This document shows, piece after piece, positions 1 to 9,078 of a DNA stretch of 64,000 nucleotides. Source of the stretch: Mesorhizobium tamadayense (GTDB taxonomy: Bacteria; Pseudomonadota; Alphaproteobacteria; Rhizobiales; Rhizobiaceae). Under the pieces are notes generated by a model. The model saw only the letters and a list, made by a program, of their open reading frames with translations, made no database searches and was not told the DNA's origin. The position numbers and the translations under genes were made by a program. The stretch covers positions 109,826 through 173,825 of the forward strand of contig NZ_RQXT01000010.1 in assembly GCF_003863365.1 (NCBI RefSeq). Reading direction: 5' to 3'. The first letter of the stretch is position 1. The number at the start of each line of letters is the position of its first letter.

Positions 1-792
1 GCCGTCACCTTCCACGACACCGGTAGCCAGGGCACGAAGAGCCGCATCATCACCTTCATTGCCGCCAGCGGCGGCGCCGGCGCGACCACGCTGGCGATCT
101 CGGCGGCGGAGCATCTGGCCTCGAAGTCTTCCGAGCGGGCGGCCTCGACCTGCCTCGTCGATCTCGACTTCCAGAGCGCCAATTGCGGCGCCTATCTCAA
201 CCAGTTCAACCAGTTCGATCTTTCCGGCATCATCGGCCAGCCGGAGCGGCTCGATGTCGAGCTGATGGACGTCATCAAGCTTTCGCGGCCTTCCGGCCTG
301 ACGCTCTATTCCTTCGAGCGGCCGCAACTGCCGTTCGAGCCGCACGGCGCCGATTTCGTCTTCCGGCTGCTCGACCTCGTCGCCTACCGCTTCGACGACA
401 TCGTCATCGACCTGCCGAACATTGAGACGCCGTGGCACAATTCGGTGCTGCAGACGAGCGACGAGATCTTCATCGTCTTCGAGCTCAACGTCGCGTCGCT
501 CAGGCAAGGCAAGCGGCTCTACAAGAAGATCCGCGAGCTGCGCGGGAACGCCGTCTCCATCACGCTGGTCGCCAACAAGCACAAGCGCAAATGGTTCGGC
601 AACCACTTCTCGCGCAGCGAGTTGGAGAAGATCTTCAAGGCGCCGCATATCAAGTCGCTGGCGCTCGACAATGCGCTGCTGGCCGACGCGCTGAATCGCG
701 CCATCCTACCTTCCGAGGTGGACGGCCGGGCCCGCTTCAACAAGGACCTGAAGCGCATGCTCAAGGAGCGGCTGGACAATGCCCAGCGCTAG
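1..792 (+). CDS. CpaE/TadZ-like pilus assembly ATPase, 5' truncated by window edge
   Basis: The reading frame is open from base 1, so the start lies outside the window. Visible residues 23-30 (SGGAGATT) form the deviant Walker A loop of the ParA/MinD superfamily, with the lysine pattern seen in CpaE/TadZ proteins. A VDLDFQ strand follows. CpaE/TadZ proteins position the Tad (Flp) pilus machinery at the inner membrane. The N-terminal receiver-like domain typical of CpaE would be upstream and is not seen. The next gene starts 14 bases before this stop. The family call is fairly sure. Which paralogue it is cannot be told from the fragment. Confidence 0.8.
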   Translation, partial: AVTFHDTGSQGTKSRIITFIAASGGAGATTLAISAAEHLASKSSERAASTCLVDLDFQSANCGAYLNQFNQFDLSGIIGQPERLDVELMDVIKLSRPSGLTLYSFERPQLPFEPHGADFVFRLLDLVAYRFDDIVIDLPNIETPWHNSVLQTSDEIFIVFELNVASLRQGKRLYKKIRELRGNAVSITLVANKHKRKWFGNHFSRSELEKIFKAPHIKSLALDNALLADALNRAILPSEVDGRARFNKDLKRMLKERLDNAQR

Positions 793-1354
793 GCGCCTGA
801 CTGCTGCGCGCTTTGCCGGCGCCTGCCTGGCTGGCATCGTGCTGGCGTTGGCCTGCGGTTCCGCCGAAGCCGGGTCGGGGCTGCCGCCGCTTCCCCCCAT
901 GGGCCCCAGCCTGCGCAAGGTGGTCGCCTTCCAGACCGGCGAGCAGCCCGGAACGATCATCATCCGCAAAAACGAGAAGGCGCTCTATCTGGTCACCAAC
1001 AAGGGCCAGGCGCTGCGCTACCAGATCAGCGTCGGCCGCGACGGCTTCGGCTGGACCGGCACGGTCAGGATAGCGGCCAAGACCGAATGGCCGGAATGGC
1101 GCCCGCCCAGCGAGATGCGCGTGCGCCAGCCTGAACTGCCGGCGATGGTGCCCGCCGGCCCCTATAATCCGCTCGGCGCCAGGGCGCTCTATCTGTCGCG
1201 CGACGGCCGCGACACGCTCTATCGCATCCATGGCACCAACGATCCCAAGGGTGTCGGCTTCGACGGCACGTCCGGATGCTTCAGACTGACGAACACAGAT
1301 GTGATCGATCTTTTCAAACGCGTCGCGGTGGGCGCAAAGGTGGTGGTCGAATGA
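779..1354 (+). CDS. L,D-transpeptidase (YkuD domain), exported
   Basis: A 191-residue protein with an N-terminal signal peptide (hydrophobic stretch ending near AEA, residue 31) and a YkuD catalytic domain. The signature runs from HGTNDP (His151) to SGCFRLTN (nucleophile Cys167). Such enzymes make 3-3 cross-links in peptidoglycan or attach proteins to it, in the periplasm. Both catalytic residues are present, so it should be active. The ATG overlaps the end of the CpaE-like gene, and the stop overlaps the next ATG (ATGA), so the three genes are probably co-transcribed. Confidence 0.85.
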   Translation: MPSARRLTAARFAGACLAGIVLALACGSAEAGSGLPPLPPMGPSLRKVVAFQTGEQPGTIIIRKNEKALYLVTNKGQALRYQISVGRDGFGWTGTVRIAAKTEWPEWRPPSEMRVRQPELPAMVPAGPYNPLGARALYLSRDGRDTLYRIHGTNDPKGVGFDGTSGCFRLTNTDVIDLFKRVAVGAKVVVE

Positions 1355-1884
1355 CGATGATCAGCGAGCCGGACGTTCCGGCAATCGAGCTTGGCGAACA
1401 GGAAAAGGCGCCGGGCAAGCCGAGCCGGGCGAGAACGATCGCCTTCGTCGCCGTCGGCGCGGTGCTCGTCACCGTCGTCAACGTCACCGCCGCCGTCTAT
1501 CTCTATCGCGGCGTCAACGACCTGCGGGCATTGGAGGCGCGGCTCTCCCAGCTCGGCCAGTTCGAGCAGCGGATCGGCGCCCGCATCGATACCGTCAACA
1601 ACGGCTTCCAGAGCCGGTTCGAGACGCTGGACCGGCAGCTGCAGGCAAGCTTCGGCCATATCAACGGCAATATTGCCCGGCTGGAGCAGGGCCAGCCCGT
1701 CGCCGCCGACGTCGAGACGCCTCGCGCGCCCGAGCCCGATTTCGCCGGCACGACCGTGGCGGAGGCGGACTCGGCCGGCGCCTCGCCGGCGTTCAAGGGG
1801 AAGGCCGCGCCGCCTGGACCCAATCCGTCCTATCAGCGCATCCAGCAGGCCGACGGCAAGGTGTATTACAAGAAGATCAACTGA
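1351..1884 (+). CDS. Membrane-anchored coiled-coil protein, unknown function
   Basis: The protein has 177 residues. A cytoplasmic N-terminus of about 30 residues precedes one transmembrane helix (about residues 31-52). A charged heptad-like segment follows (about 55-110), then a disordered Pro/Ala-rich tail ending in a short YQRIQQADGKVYYKKI motif. The start at 1351 is chosen because it overlaps the transpeptidase stop in an ATGA arrangement; an upstream ATG at 1276 lies deep inside that gene. The single-span plus coiled-coil layout suggests an envelope scaffold role. I do not recognise a named family. Confidence 0.7.
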   Translation: MTMISEPDVPAIELGEQEKAPGKPSRARTIAFVAVGAVLVTVVNVTAAVYLYRGVNDLRALEARLSQLGQFEQRIGARIDTVNNGFQSRFETLDRQLQASFGHINGNIARLEQGQPVAADVETPRAPEPDFAGTTVAEADSAGASPAFKGKAAPPGPNPSYQRIQQADGKVYYKKIN

Positions 1885-1933
1885 CGCCGCACAGGGCGAC
1901 GGCGGACGGAAATTCCTTCAGGAAGCCGAAAGC

Positions 1934-2470
1934 CTAAAGATCGCGCTGCAGCGCCAGGATGCGGACGGCGCGAGCTTGCGCGCGCAGCTTTGCGTCGCGC
2001 AGGAAAGCCACGTGGCAGTAGGCGCAGGCCGCCAGGCCGAGGCACAGCACCAGGCAGTTCTTCCAGCTGAAGTCGATCATCAGCGAGAACTGCAGGCCGC
2101 GCGGCGCGGTGAACGAGGCGATCGTGCTTGCCGTTTCCGAATGGCTGCCTGCCGCGATCATCAGCCCGGCGAACAGCAGGGCGGCGTGATTGGCGAGGAA
2201 GAAGCCGGCGGATCTCTTCGCCTGGCAGGCCATCCAGCAGGCGGCCGCCGCGACGAGGATGACGGCGGCGTTCAGCACCATCGAGCCGCTGAGATAGAAG
2301 TCCACCTGCTGCCAGAACATCGTCGAGAAGGGGCGCAGCTCCAGCCAGACGCGCCACATGGCGGGGCTTGCCGGATAGAATCCGAGCAGGAACGTCGCTA
2401 TTCGCTCCGCCGCCAGCAGGAACAGCATGAGAGCCGGGAAGGCAAAGAGCAGTGTCGGCTTGCGCGTCAT
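1934..2470 (-). CDS. Multi-pass membrane protein, unknown function
   Basis: The product has 178 residues and about four hydrophobic helices: near residues 6-28, 60-82, 90-112 and 128-150. It starts MTRKPTLLFAF and ends with an Arg-rich cytoplasmic tail. No catalytic motif was recognised. It converges with the coiled-coil gene, leaving about 50 bases between stops, so it is a separate transcription unit. It could be a small inner-membrane protein of a conserved rhizobial family, but I cannot name it. Confidence 0.6.
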   Translation of the reverse strand: MTRKPTLLFAFPALMLFLLAAERIATFLLGFYPASPAMWRVWLELRPFSTMFWQQVDFYLSGSMVLNAAVILVAAAACWMACQAKRSAGFFLANHAALLFAGLMIAAGSHSETASTIASFTAPRGLQFSLMIDFSWKNCLVLCLGLAACAYCHVAFLRDAKLRAQARAVRILALQRDL

Positions 2471-2598
2471 GTCATCCCCTCGACATCCGATGCTTGACTG
2501 TAGGCCGCATTGGTTGCGCGAGACTTAACGCAACGCCTTGCTTTTCAAGCAATGTCGCCAGCGCCTAATGTATGATCCGGTAAACGACGAGGCGCGCT

Positions 2599-3303
2599 TT
2601 GGGCGAGGTGAGATCGACCGGCCGGCTTGCCATGGCGCTGGGCAGCCTCGGGCTGGTCGCCGGCGCGCTGCTGATTGCCGCGTCCAGTCGCTGGCTGCCG
2701 GGAGAGCTCCCCTCCTATCCGCCGGCCCAGAACGCGGCGGAAGCACGGCCCGCCGCTAGCCTCGCCATTCATGACGCGCGGCCAGGCCAGCCGGCGCGCC
2801 GGATCGCCGAGGACCTAATCGCGCCGCCGCCGCTCGACGTGGCGGGGGTCGAGCGCATCGAGCCCCGCCCTCCGCTCGGCGAGCTTGGGCTGGCATCGCC
2901 GCCGCAGACGCCGATGCCGCAGGACTGGCGCGAGACGCTGCTTTATCGCCCGGTCGCCACCTCGTCGGCGATCTTCGAAGCCATGGGGCGCCGGGTCGTC
3001 ATCAGCGGGACCATCGACGTCGATCCCGACAGAACCTGCGCGTTCGGCGATGCCGTCTGGCCCTGCGGGCAGCGTGCCCGCGCCGCCTTCAACGCCTGGC
3101 TGCGCGGCCGGGCGCTCAAATGCGTGCTGCCGCCCGATGTCGACCGTTTCGGCGTCGCCGCGCCCTGCATGCTCGGCAAGCAGGATGTCGGCGCCTGGCT
3201 TGTTGGCAACGGCTGGGCAATGGCATCGCCCTCGGGCATCTACGGCAAGGCCGAGGCTGCCGCCAGGGGCGCCGAAATGGGCATCTTCGGCCCACCGCAA
3301 TAG
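2599..3303 (+). CDS. Thermonuclease (SNase-like)-fold secreted/anchored protein
   Basis: A 234-residue protein with an N-terminal signal or anchor helix (about residues 11-29), a Pro-rich linker, and a C-terminal half that looks like a staphylococcal-nuclease (OB) fold: ARAAFNAWLRGRAL, a CxL pair, DVGAWLVGNGWAMA, and a terminal AEAAARGAEMGIF helix. That ending is typical of TNase-like proteins of rhizobia. The usual catalytic Arg/Glu set is not clearly conserved, so activity is uncertain. TTG at 2599 gives the longest form; GTG 2608 and ATG 2632 are in-frame alternatives. Confidence 0.6.
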   Translation: MGEVRSTGRLAMALGSLGLVAGALLIAASSRWLPGELPSYPPAQNAAEARPAASLAIHDARPGQPARRIAEDLIAPPPLDVAGVERIEPRPPLGELGLASPPQTPMPQDWRETLLYRPVATSSAIFEAMGRRVVISGTIDVDPDRTCAFGDAVWPCGQRARAAFNAWLRGRALKCVLPPDVDRFGVAAPCMLGKQDVGAWLVGNGWAMASPSGIYGKAEAAARGAEMGIFGPPQ

Positions 3304-3370
3304 AGCATTCCAGGGAGAAGCGCGTAACGGCTTTCCGTTCGGCATTGCGTAAAAACGGAATGGTTTAAAA
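3304..3370. repeat. Rhizobial intergenic repeat fragment (RIME-like)
   Basis: Directly after the stop lies an AGAGCATTCCAGGGAGAAG stretch followed by a short inverted pair around CGTAACGG and TTCCGTTCGG. This resembles the small palindromic intergenic elements common in Rhizobium and Mesorhizobium. The assignment is by resemblance only. Confidence 0.4.
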
Positions 3371-3563
3371 AGCTCAGCGATACTACCAAATGCCGACCTG
3401 TTTCAGCGACCGAATCAGATCATTGAAGCGAGTAGCAGGCCGCAGCATTTCCGGCGCTGCCCACGGAGAAAGATGCCGACTTCCATCAAATTGTAAGCTT
3501 CCCTGAAACCGAAATCGTAACCGAAGTCCTTTATGCCAATGCGTCCAGATAGGAGATTGGCCA

Positions 3564-4310
3564 GTGAGCATGGAAACACAGACCGCACCGACAGAGGCAT
3601 GGAAGCATGTCGTCTGGCTGTCCCTGCTGGGCACCGCCTGCTGCCTGGCCCTGTCGCTCGGCCTGAACTATCTGCTCCTGTTCATCGACGGGCTGACACC
3701 GTACGGCCGTAGCGTCATCACAGCGACGCTTCTGCCCATCATCATCGGCCTGCCGCTTTTTGCCCTGCTCGGCTGGAGACAGGTCGAGATCCGCCGCTAC
3801 CGGCAGGAACTCACCAGGTCCGGCACCTACGACCAGCTGACCGGCTGCCTCAACGGGGCGGTGTTCACCTCAATGGTCGACAGGCGGGCGGCGAGGCCGT
3901 CTGGCCCGCGTTCGGGCGCCTTTCTCGTCATCCACCCGGAACATCTTTCAGCAATCAACCTGCGCTTCGGTCTCGAATGGGGCGACGAAGCCTTGCGGCT
4001 CATCGCCTCGGCCATCCGGTCCTCGGTGCGCAAGGAGGATCTAATCGGCCGCATCGGAACCGCGCTGTTCGGCGTCTTCCTTCCCGGCGCGAGCGAACAG
4101 GACGCCAAGGAGGTCGGTAAGCGCATCCGCCAGGCGGTTGGGCAAATCTATTTCGCGCCGAAAGGCGATAAGGACGTGCTTGCCATCCGCGTCGGCGGCG
4201 TCGTCTTCGAGCACGAGCTGGCTTTCGAAGACATGTTCCGCTCGGCCGAGGAAGGGCTGTCCGAGTTGCAGGACGATACCGGCTTTCAGTTGTCCCATTT
4301 CAATAATTGA
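3564..4310 (+). CDS. Membrane GGDEF-fold protein with degenerate active site
   Basis: This 248-residue protein has two transmembrane helices (about residues 18-40 and 48-70) followed by a GGDEF-type domain, recognised by YDQLTGCLNGAVF and a helix-rich EWGDEALRLIASAIR segment. Where an active diguanylate cyclase has GG(D/E)EF, this one reads GTALF after RIGR, so cyclic-di-GMP synthesis is not expected. It may act as a receptor or structural relative. The GTG at 3564 lies 8 bases after AGGAG; ATG at 3570 is the alternative. Confidence 0.75.
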   Translation: MSMETQTAPTEAWKHVVWLSLLGTACCLALSLGLNYLLLFIDGLTPYGRSVITATLLPIIIGLPLFALLGWRQVEIRRYRQELTRSGTYDQLTGCLNGAVFTSMVDRRAARPSGPRSGAFLVIHPEHLSAINLRFGLEWGDEALRLIASAIRSSVRKEDLIGRIGTALFGVFLPGASEQDAKEVGKRIRQAVGQIYFAPKGDKDVLAIRVGGVVFEHELAFEDMFRSAEEGLSELQDDTGFQLSHFNN

Positions 4311-4396
4311 GCGGGCGCCAGCAGGACCCAACAACCTGCTTGAGCGATAATTCCGGCCGGAGTACCTACCGCAAAGGCGGCCCCGGTCTTTATGCC

Positions 4397-5866
4397 TCAG
4401 ATGCCGCCCATGCAGAGATACTTCATCTCAAGGTAATCCTCGAGACCATGGCGGGAACCCTCCCGCCCGATGCCGGACTGCTTGACCCCGCCGAACGGCG
4501 CGGCTTCCGACGACATGCGTCCGGTATTGATGCCGACCATGCCGTATTCCAGGGCCTCGGCCACGCGCCAGACACGCTTCAGGTTGGAGGCATAGAAATA
4601 GGCGGCGAGGCCATAGATCGTGTCGTTGGCCTCACGCACGACCTGATCGGCATCCTCGAAGCGGATGACCGGAGCCAATGGCCCAAATGTCTCCTCCTGC
4701 GCCACCGTCATCGCGCTGGAGATGTCGGTAAGGACCGTCGGCTGGAAAAACGTGCCGTCCGCCCCAATCCGGCCTCCGCCGCACCGGATCGCGCCGCCTT
4801 TCCCCACGGCATCGGCGATGTGGGATTCGATCTTGGCGAGCGCATGCGTGTCGATCAGCGGGCCGATGGCGACGCCCGGATCGAAACCGTCACCGACCTG
4901 AAGCTCGCGAACCCGCTCGACGAACTTGTCGACGAACTCGTCATGGACGCCCGATTGCACGTAAAGGCGGTTCGCCGAAACGCAGGTCTGGCCGGCATTG
5001 CGGAACTTCGCCTGGATCGCCCCGTCTACGGCGGCATCGATGTCGGCATCGTCGAAGACGATGAAAGGCGCATTGCCGCCCAGCTCAAGGCTGACCTTCT
5101 TGATCTGGTCCGAACACTGGCGCATGAGCACGCGTCCGACCTCGGTCGAACCGGTAAAGCTGATCTTGCGCACTTTGGGATTGTGGCAGAGTTCGCGCCC
5201 CACCGCCGCGCCCTCCGAGGCATAGATGAGGTTCACGACACCGTCGGGAAAGCCGGCCTCGGCGGCGAGCGCGAACATGGCGCCTGCGACAAGCGGCGTC
5301 TGCTCGGCCGGCTTCAGCACGATGGCACAGCCCGCCGCCAGCGCCGGCGAGATCTTGCGCGCCACCATCGAGGCGGGGAAATTCCACGGCGTGATCGTGC
5401 CGACAACGCCGATCGGCTGCTTGATCACCAGCATGCGGCGGTCCGTCGACGGCGCCGAGATCGTCTCGCCGTAAATCCGATTGGCCTCCTCGGCGTACCA
5501 TTGCAGATATGCCGCCGCATGAGAGACTTCCGATTTGGCTTCTGTGAGCGGCTTGCCCATCTCCGCGGTGAGGATCGCGGCGAGGTCATCAGCGTGGGTG
5601 ACGATCAACTGATGCCAACGCCACAAGATTTCACTGCGCTCCCGGGCGGTCAGCCCTGCCCATTCGGCCTGCGCGACATAGGCCTTGTCGATCGCCGCGC
5701 GCGTCTCCTCGCCCCCCATGTCGGGAAGTTCTGCCAGCAACTCGCCGGTAGATGGATTGAAGACCTCAAACGTGCGCCCGCCAAGCGGCGTGCCAAGCGC
5801 CGGCACACGGTCGATCGCGCCAAACAGGTCGGGGGATTTCAAGTGGCGGATCAACGGCATGCACAT
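4397..5866 (-). CDS. gabD: NAD(P)-dependent succinate-semialdehyde dehydrogenase (GabD-like)
   Basis: An aldehyde dehydrogenase of about 489 residues, the normal length. Landmarks: GTITPWNFPASM (cofactor pocket), FTGSTEVGR, LELGGNAPF (general-base Glu), NAGQTCVSANR (nucleophile Cys), EETFGPLAPV, and PFGGVKQSGIGREGS at the end. The composition fits the GabD branch, which oxidises succinate semialdehyde to succinate in the GABA shunt. The start at 5866 is chosen because the family begins around there and an AAGGAG lies upstream. The frame stays open to 5977, but that extension looks non-homologous. Substrate is inferred. Confidence 0.85.
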   Translation of the reverse strand: MCMPLIRHLKSPDLFGAIDRVPALGTPLGGRTFEVFNPSTGELLAELPDMGGEETRAAIDKAYVAQAEWAGLTARERSEILWRWHQLIVTHADDLAAILTAEMGKPLTEAKSEVSHAAAYLQWYAEEANRIYGETISAPSTDRRMLVIKQPIGVVGTITPWNFPASMVARKISPALAAGCAIVLKPAEQTPLVAGAMFALAAEAGFPDGVVNLIYASEGAAVGRELCHNPKVRKISFTGSTEVGRVLMRQCSDQIKKVSLELGGNAPFIVFDDADIDAAVDGAIQAKFRNAGQTCVSANRLYVQSGVHDEFVDKFVERVRELQVGDGFDPGVAIGPLIDTHALAKIESHIADAVGKGGAIRCGGGRIGADGTFFQPTVLTDISSAMTVAQEETFGPLAPVIRFEDADQVVREANDTIYGLAAYFYASNLKRVWRVAEALEYGMVGINTGRMSSEAAPFGGVKQSGIGREGSRHGLEDYLEMKYLCMGGI

Positions 5867-6478
5867 GGACAATATCGGTCTCCTTCTCAAAGAGGCGCCA
5901 ACGTGTGTTCTGCACCCCGGCGCCGTTTCATAGAGCCTGGGGCGGACAGCGGTAGACCCACATGCATGTCTCCTCAACCGCGAGCGCCAGCCGTATCAAG
6001 TCGTCAGACGACACGATCTGGCGCCCGCTGAGCGCTCGATATCGCGATCGGACACCCAACCGTCAACTGACGTTGCTTCGAGATTCGATCGTCTGGGATG
6101 AATGCTAACCCAACGAAATGTTATGAAGAGGGTAGCCAACAACGCGGCGATTCGGTTCGGCCCGGCGACTATCGGGCGAATATTGCATACTTTAGGGAAG
6201 GATCTATCGCCCTAGACCAGGTCTTCTCCACCAATATCCTCAGGGACGGCCCTGCCGCGTTGACGATTAATGTAGAACCATAGAGGGTCTTTAACCGGTC
6301 ACGGCCGCCGCTGTTGAAATTCCGGACCTCGGTCTGAGAACAGCAGGAATCTTGCCCTGCGTTCAGCGTACCGACAACTACCGCAACTCGTCGTTGTTCT
6401 CACGGCGTTTTGTCGTTGGAATAGAGAACCCTGTACAGACGAGATGGGAGTCCGTCGTCGGCCTATGCCGCTCTGGCC
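5867..6478. other. Long intergenic stretch, no convincing gene
   Basis: About 610 bases, less GC-rich than the flanks. A 61-codon plus-strand frame at 6098-6283 shows no recognisable motif and no clear ribosome site. I see no tRNA, IS end or strong terminator. The stretch probably holds the promoter of the GabD-like gene and marks the start of a sparse accessory zone running to about 8.4 kb. Confidence 0.5.
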
Positions 6479-6766
6479 TCACCGGTGTGCGCTTGGTATC
6501 CGTTTGATCTGGCGCACGCCCGGGCCGCCACTGTTCTCCAGAATGAATTCGATACCTGCGGCTACCAAAGCGTTGATAATCTTCGTCACCGTTTCAGGGC
6601 GACCGCCAAGCGGTCCATCTTCGGCTTCCAGACGTGCAATCGTCGGTTCTGAAACTGCGGAGCGCTCTGCCAAGTCCCCTTGAGACCAGCCCAGCAGTGC
6701 CCTTGCGGCCTTGATTTGTCTCGTGGTCACGGGCGCGGGACTGTTTGATAGATTTTCTATTGACAT
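6479..6766 (-). CDS. XRE-family helix-turn-helix regulator (small)
   Basis: The 95-residue protein has a Cro/CI-type helix-turn-helix at about residues 15-70 (ARALLGWSQGDLAERSAVSEPTIARLE), then a short tail containing GIEFILENSGGPGVR. That tail is common in small single-domain XRE regulators of rhizobia. It likely controls itself or a neighbour. The AT-richer stretch just upstream (around 6760-6800) is a plausible promoter/operator, but no clear palindrome was read. It stands alone on its strand. Confidence 0.8.
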   Translation of the reverse strand: MSIENLSNSPAPVTTRQIKAARALLGWSQGDLAERSAVSEPTIARLEAEDGPLGGRPETVTKIINALVAAGIEFILENSGGPGVRQIKRIPSAHR

Positions 6767-6905
6767 TCACAAAGTCACTTTGATATTTTTTCCATCAATT
6801 CCTCTGGAGTACTGACGCGTAGTCGAGCGGTATCCAGAGCGGCTGACCGCAGTGCGGGAACACCTAGGTCAGCCTGACCACGCCTAGCTTCAGGGAGCTC
6901 GGATC

Positions 6906-7643
6906 ATGGCTGATTCCGACAATAGCATGACTTTGTCCCACGTCACCCGCAGCAGGTTACTTCCTGGAACGCCAAACGCAATGGCGGGAGGGCAGCCAAG
7001 AGCGTTCGCCGGCAACGATTCGGGAACGGATCAATCCGCCGATCCTGCGGTGGCGGTGTGGCGCCAATGGAAGGCGGCCCACGATGAGACTGAGCGGCTG
7101 TGCCGTCAGCAGCAGCGCCTGGAACGGAAGCTGGCCGAATCCGTTGGCTTTCCTTGTGCGACCGTCCTGCTGCGCGGCGGCGAGGACGTGACGCTGCATT
7201 CACTTCAGGCGATTCACGAAGTGCTGGATCTTGGTCCGGAAGACGCGGCAATGCGCGCGCAGGCTGAAACCGACTTCGCGGCTCATCAGGCGCGCTGGGA
7301 TGCCGCCGCCAGGGAAAGTGGCTATTCGGCGGCATTGCAGGCCGAGCGCAAGGCTGCCGACCGAACGGAGGACCTGCTCGAGCTATTGGCTGAAGCCCCC
7401 GCCGCTTCCCTTGCCGGTGTGGCAGCCAAGCTTGATGCCGTGCTCAGGGAAGGAGAGGTTTCGGAAGACGGCGGTGGGTTTCCCTGGCCGCAGATCCGCT
7501 CTGTGCTCGGAGATGTGATCCGCATCGGGCAAGAGCTTATGCCGGAGCAGATGCTTGCGAACAGGCTAGGCATATCGAAGCCGGGGAGGGGAAGAGGATG
7601 CGGTATTCGCGTCTCAAACGGAGCGAACGGGAGCGCAGCATGA
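6906..7643 (+). CDS. Hypothetical protein, helical, unknown function
   Basis: A 245-residue soluble protein rich in Ala, Glu and Arg, with a charged helical middle (about residues 50-80 and 115-165: WKAAHDETERLCRQQQRLERKL). No catalytic motif or signal peptide is visible. It overlaps the following small gene by an ATGA junction, so the two are likely translated together. I do not recognise the family. It is probably an accessory protein of rhizobial plasmids or islands. Confidence 0.55.
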   Translation: MADSDNSMTLSHVTRSRLLPGTPNAMAGGQPRAFAGNDSGTDQSADPAVAVWRQWKAAHDETERLCRQQQRLERKLAESVGFPCATVLLRGGEDVTLHSLQAIHEVLDLGPEDAAMRAQAETDFAAHQARWDAAARESGYSAALQAERKAADRTEDLLELLAEAPAASLAGVAAKLDAVLREGEVSEDGGGFPWPQIRSVLGDVIRIGQELMPEQMLANRLGISKPGRGRGCGIRVSNGANGSAA

Positions 7644-7987
7644 AGAAACGAGCCGGCGGATTGCCCATCGTGACCAAAAGTTCTCGCTTCAGGGGTGGGA
7701 AGGCAGATTCATTCGACACTCGCCCGACGTCTTTCGGTTCAACCGGGAACAAGGCGGTCGCGCCTTGCGGGCAGTGGTCCGTCGCTGAAGCTGTCGAGGT
7801 GGCAAAAGTGCTGTGGTGCGACGGGGCTGCAACGGTTGTTGCCTGGTCCGCCCTGTCGGCGCACTGTGAGGGAGATACGCGGGAATATCGTTTCTGGTTT
7901 GAAGTGTTTAAGCACCTCCAGGCCGGCTCATCCAATTCAGAGCTGGAAGGCATGACGGAAGGCGCTCACCAGCATTCACTTCATTGA
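7640..7987 (+). CDS. Small hypothetical protein coupled to upstream gene
   Basis: If started at the ATG at 7640, which overlaps the preceding TGA, this is a 115-residue protein. It has a Lys/Arg-rich N-terminus, then GQWSVAEAVEVAKVLWCDGAATVVAWSALSAHCEGD, and a predicted helical end. An earlier ATG at 7598 is in frame but lies inside the upstream gene. No family was recognised. The coupled start is the main argument that it is real. Confidence 0.5.
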   Translation: MKKRAGGLPIVTKSSRFRGGKADSFDTRPTSFGSTGNKAVAPCGQWSVAEAVEVAKVLWCDGAATVVAWSALSAHCEGDTREYRFWFEVFKHLQAGSSNSELEGMTEGAHQHSLH

Positions 7988-8442
7988 TGCCATCAGATGC
8001 GGCAGCGAAGGCCAGCGTTAGAACCGAAGCGCCCCCGGCATTTCCGGGCGTGGGCGAAGCCTAAAATCGACAGCAGCCCTCATCCCGCCGATCAGCATGT
8101 CGGCAGGCAGATTGCCGCGGTTCGCGTCCAGTCGGACGTCTCTCAGGCCCAGCTTGTGAGTTGCGATCGAGGCGGACCGGTAAGATTGAGTTTCACAAGC
8201 TGTCGAGAAATAAAATGGAGACGATTGGCTACTGACGCACCCACTCAAACCCGGGCTGCCTACTGTCTGGAGCAGACATGACAAGCAGATGATTGAGACG
8301 TCCTAGCCAAAAGCCCTGAATCAAGGCGCGATCGGGCAACGTGCTCCCATTTCAAATCGAAATTGGCAGATCACCACTTGCAAATCGCCCGCCGCTGTCT
8401 TTTGCTCGCGCGACTGTGGTCCCTTGAACGCTTGGCGAACGG
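7988..8442. other. Intergenic stretch without supported gene
   Basis: About 455 bases. Overlapping frames exist on both strands (7997-8281 plus, 8018-8284 minus), but neither has a recognisable motif or a good ribosome site, and they shadow each other. The right end should carry the promoter of the XRE-cupin regulator. A CTTGAA half-site occurs just upstream of that gene (near 8424-8430), matching half of the palindrome at 9088-9104. Confidence 0.45.
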
Positions 8443-9054
8443 ATGAATAAAATCGAACGGCGACGGCCGGAGTCGGTTACGGGCGGAACCGTAAATGCCG
8501 TGCGGCTTGGAACGCGGTTGCGCCTCGCCCGCCAAACGCGTGGCATGACGCTAAAGACGCTGGCCACTGCCGCGAACTGCTCTGAAAGCCTTTTGTCCAA
8601 GATCGAGAACGGCAAAGCTTCGCCATCGCTGCCCATGCTTCACCGCCTGGTCGAAGTTCTGGACACCAATATCGGCTGGATGTTTGAGGAGGTCGACGAT
8701 GACGAGGCGATCGTCTTCCGAGCTGGTGCGCGACCGTTGATCACACTGGACGCGTTGAGGCGCGGCGATGGCATCTCGCTAGAACGCGTCATTCCGTATT
8801 CGTCCGGTCACCTGCTCCAGTGCAATATCCATCACATCGAGCCAGACGGCGAGAGCGAAGGTCCGATCCAGCATGTCGGCGAGGAAGTCGGCTATGTGCT
8901 CGCGGGCCGGATCGAGCTGATCGTCGATGGGAAGAACCATGACCTCACTGCTGGCGACGCGTTCGTGTTCAGGTCGGAATTGCCGCATCACTACCGCAAC
9001 ATCGGCAATGAGCGCGCGAGCATTTTCTGGGTCAACACGCCGGCGACCTTCTGA
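8443..9054 (+). CDS. XRE-cupin transcriptional regulator of the downstream sugar operon
   Basis: The 203-residue protein has a helix-turn-helix at about residues 20-75 (RLRLARQTRGMTLKTLATAANCSESLLSKIENGKASPSL is the region) and a cupin sensor domain at about 120-200 (GEEVGYVLAGRIELIVDG, LPHHYRNIG). Regulators of this type bind a small metabolite in the cupin and control adjacent transport and catabolism genes. The next gene starts about 120 bases downstream behind a promoter with a perfect palindrome, which is the likely operator. Specific ligand unknown. Confidence 0.85.
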   Translation: MNKIERRRPESVTGGTVNAVRLGTRLRLARQTRGMTLKTLATAANCSESLLSKIENGKASPSLPMLHRLVEVLDTNIGWMFEEVDDDEAIVFRAGARPLITLDALRRGDGISLERVIPYSSGHLLQCNIHHIEPDGESEGPIQHVGEEVGYVLAGRIELIVDGKNHDLTAGDAFVFRSELPHHYRNIGNERASIFWVNTPATF

Positions 9055-9078
9055 TCGCGTTTCGGTCGTTCAAACTCA

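Noticed and set aside
4307..6031. Long plus-strand open frame opposite the aldehyde dehydrogenase gene
   Set aside because: It is the antisense shadow of the GabD-like gene; no motif, and the Arg/Asp/His-rich composition is typical of antisense of GC-rich genes.
6098..6283. Short plus-strand frame of 61 codons
   Set aside because: No ribosome site, no motif, low coding character.
6815..6895. tRNA-like sequence with GTAGTCGAGCGG
   Set aside because: No matching acceptor or T arm could be folded.
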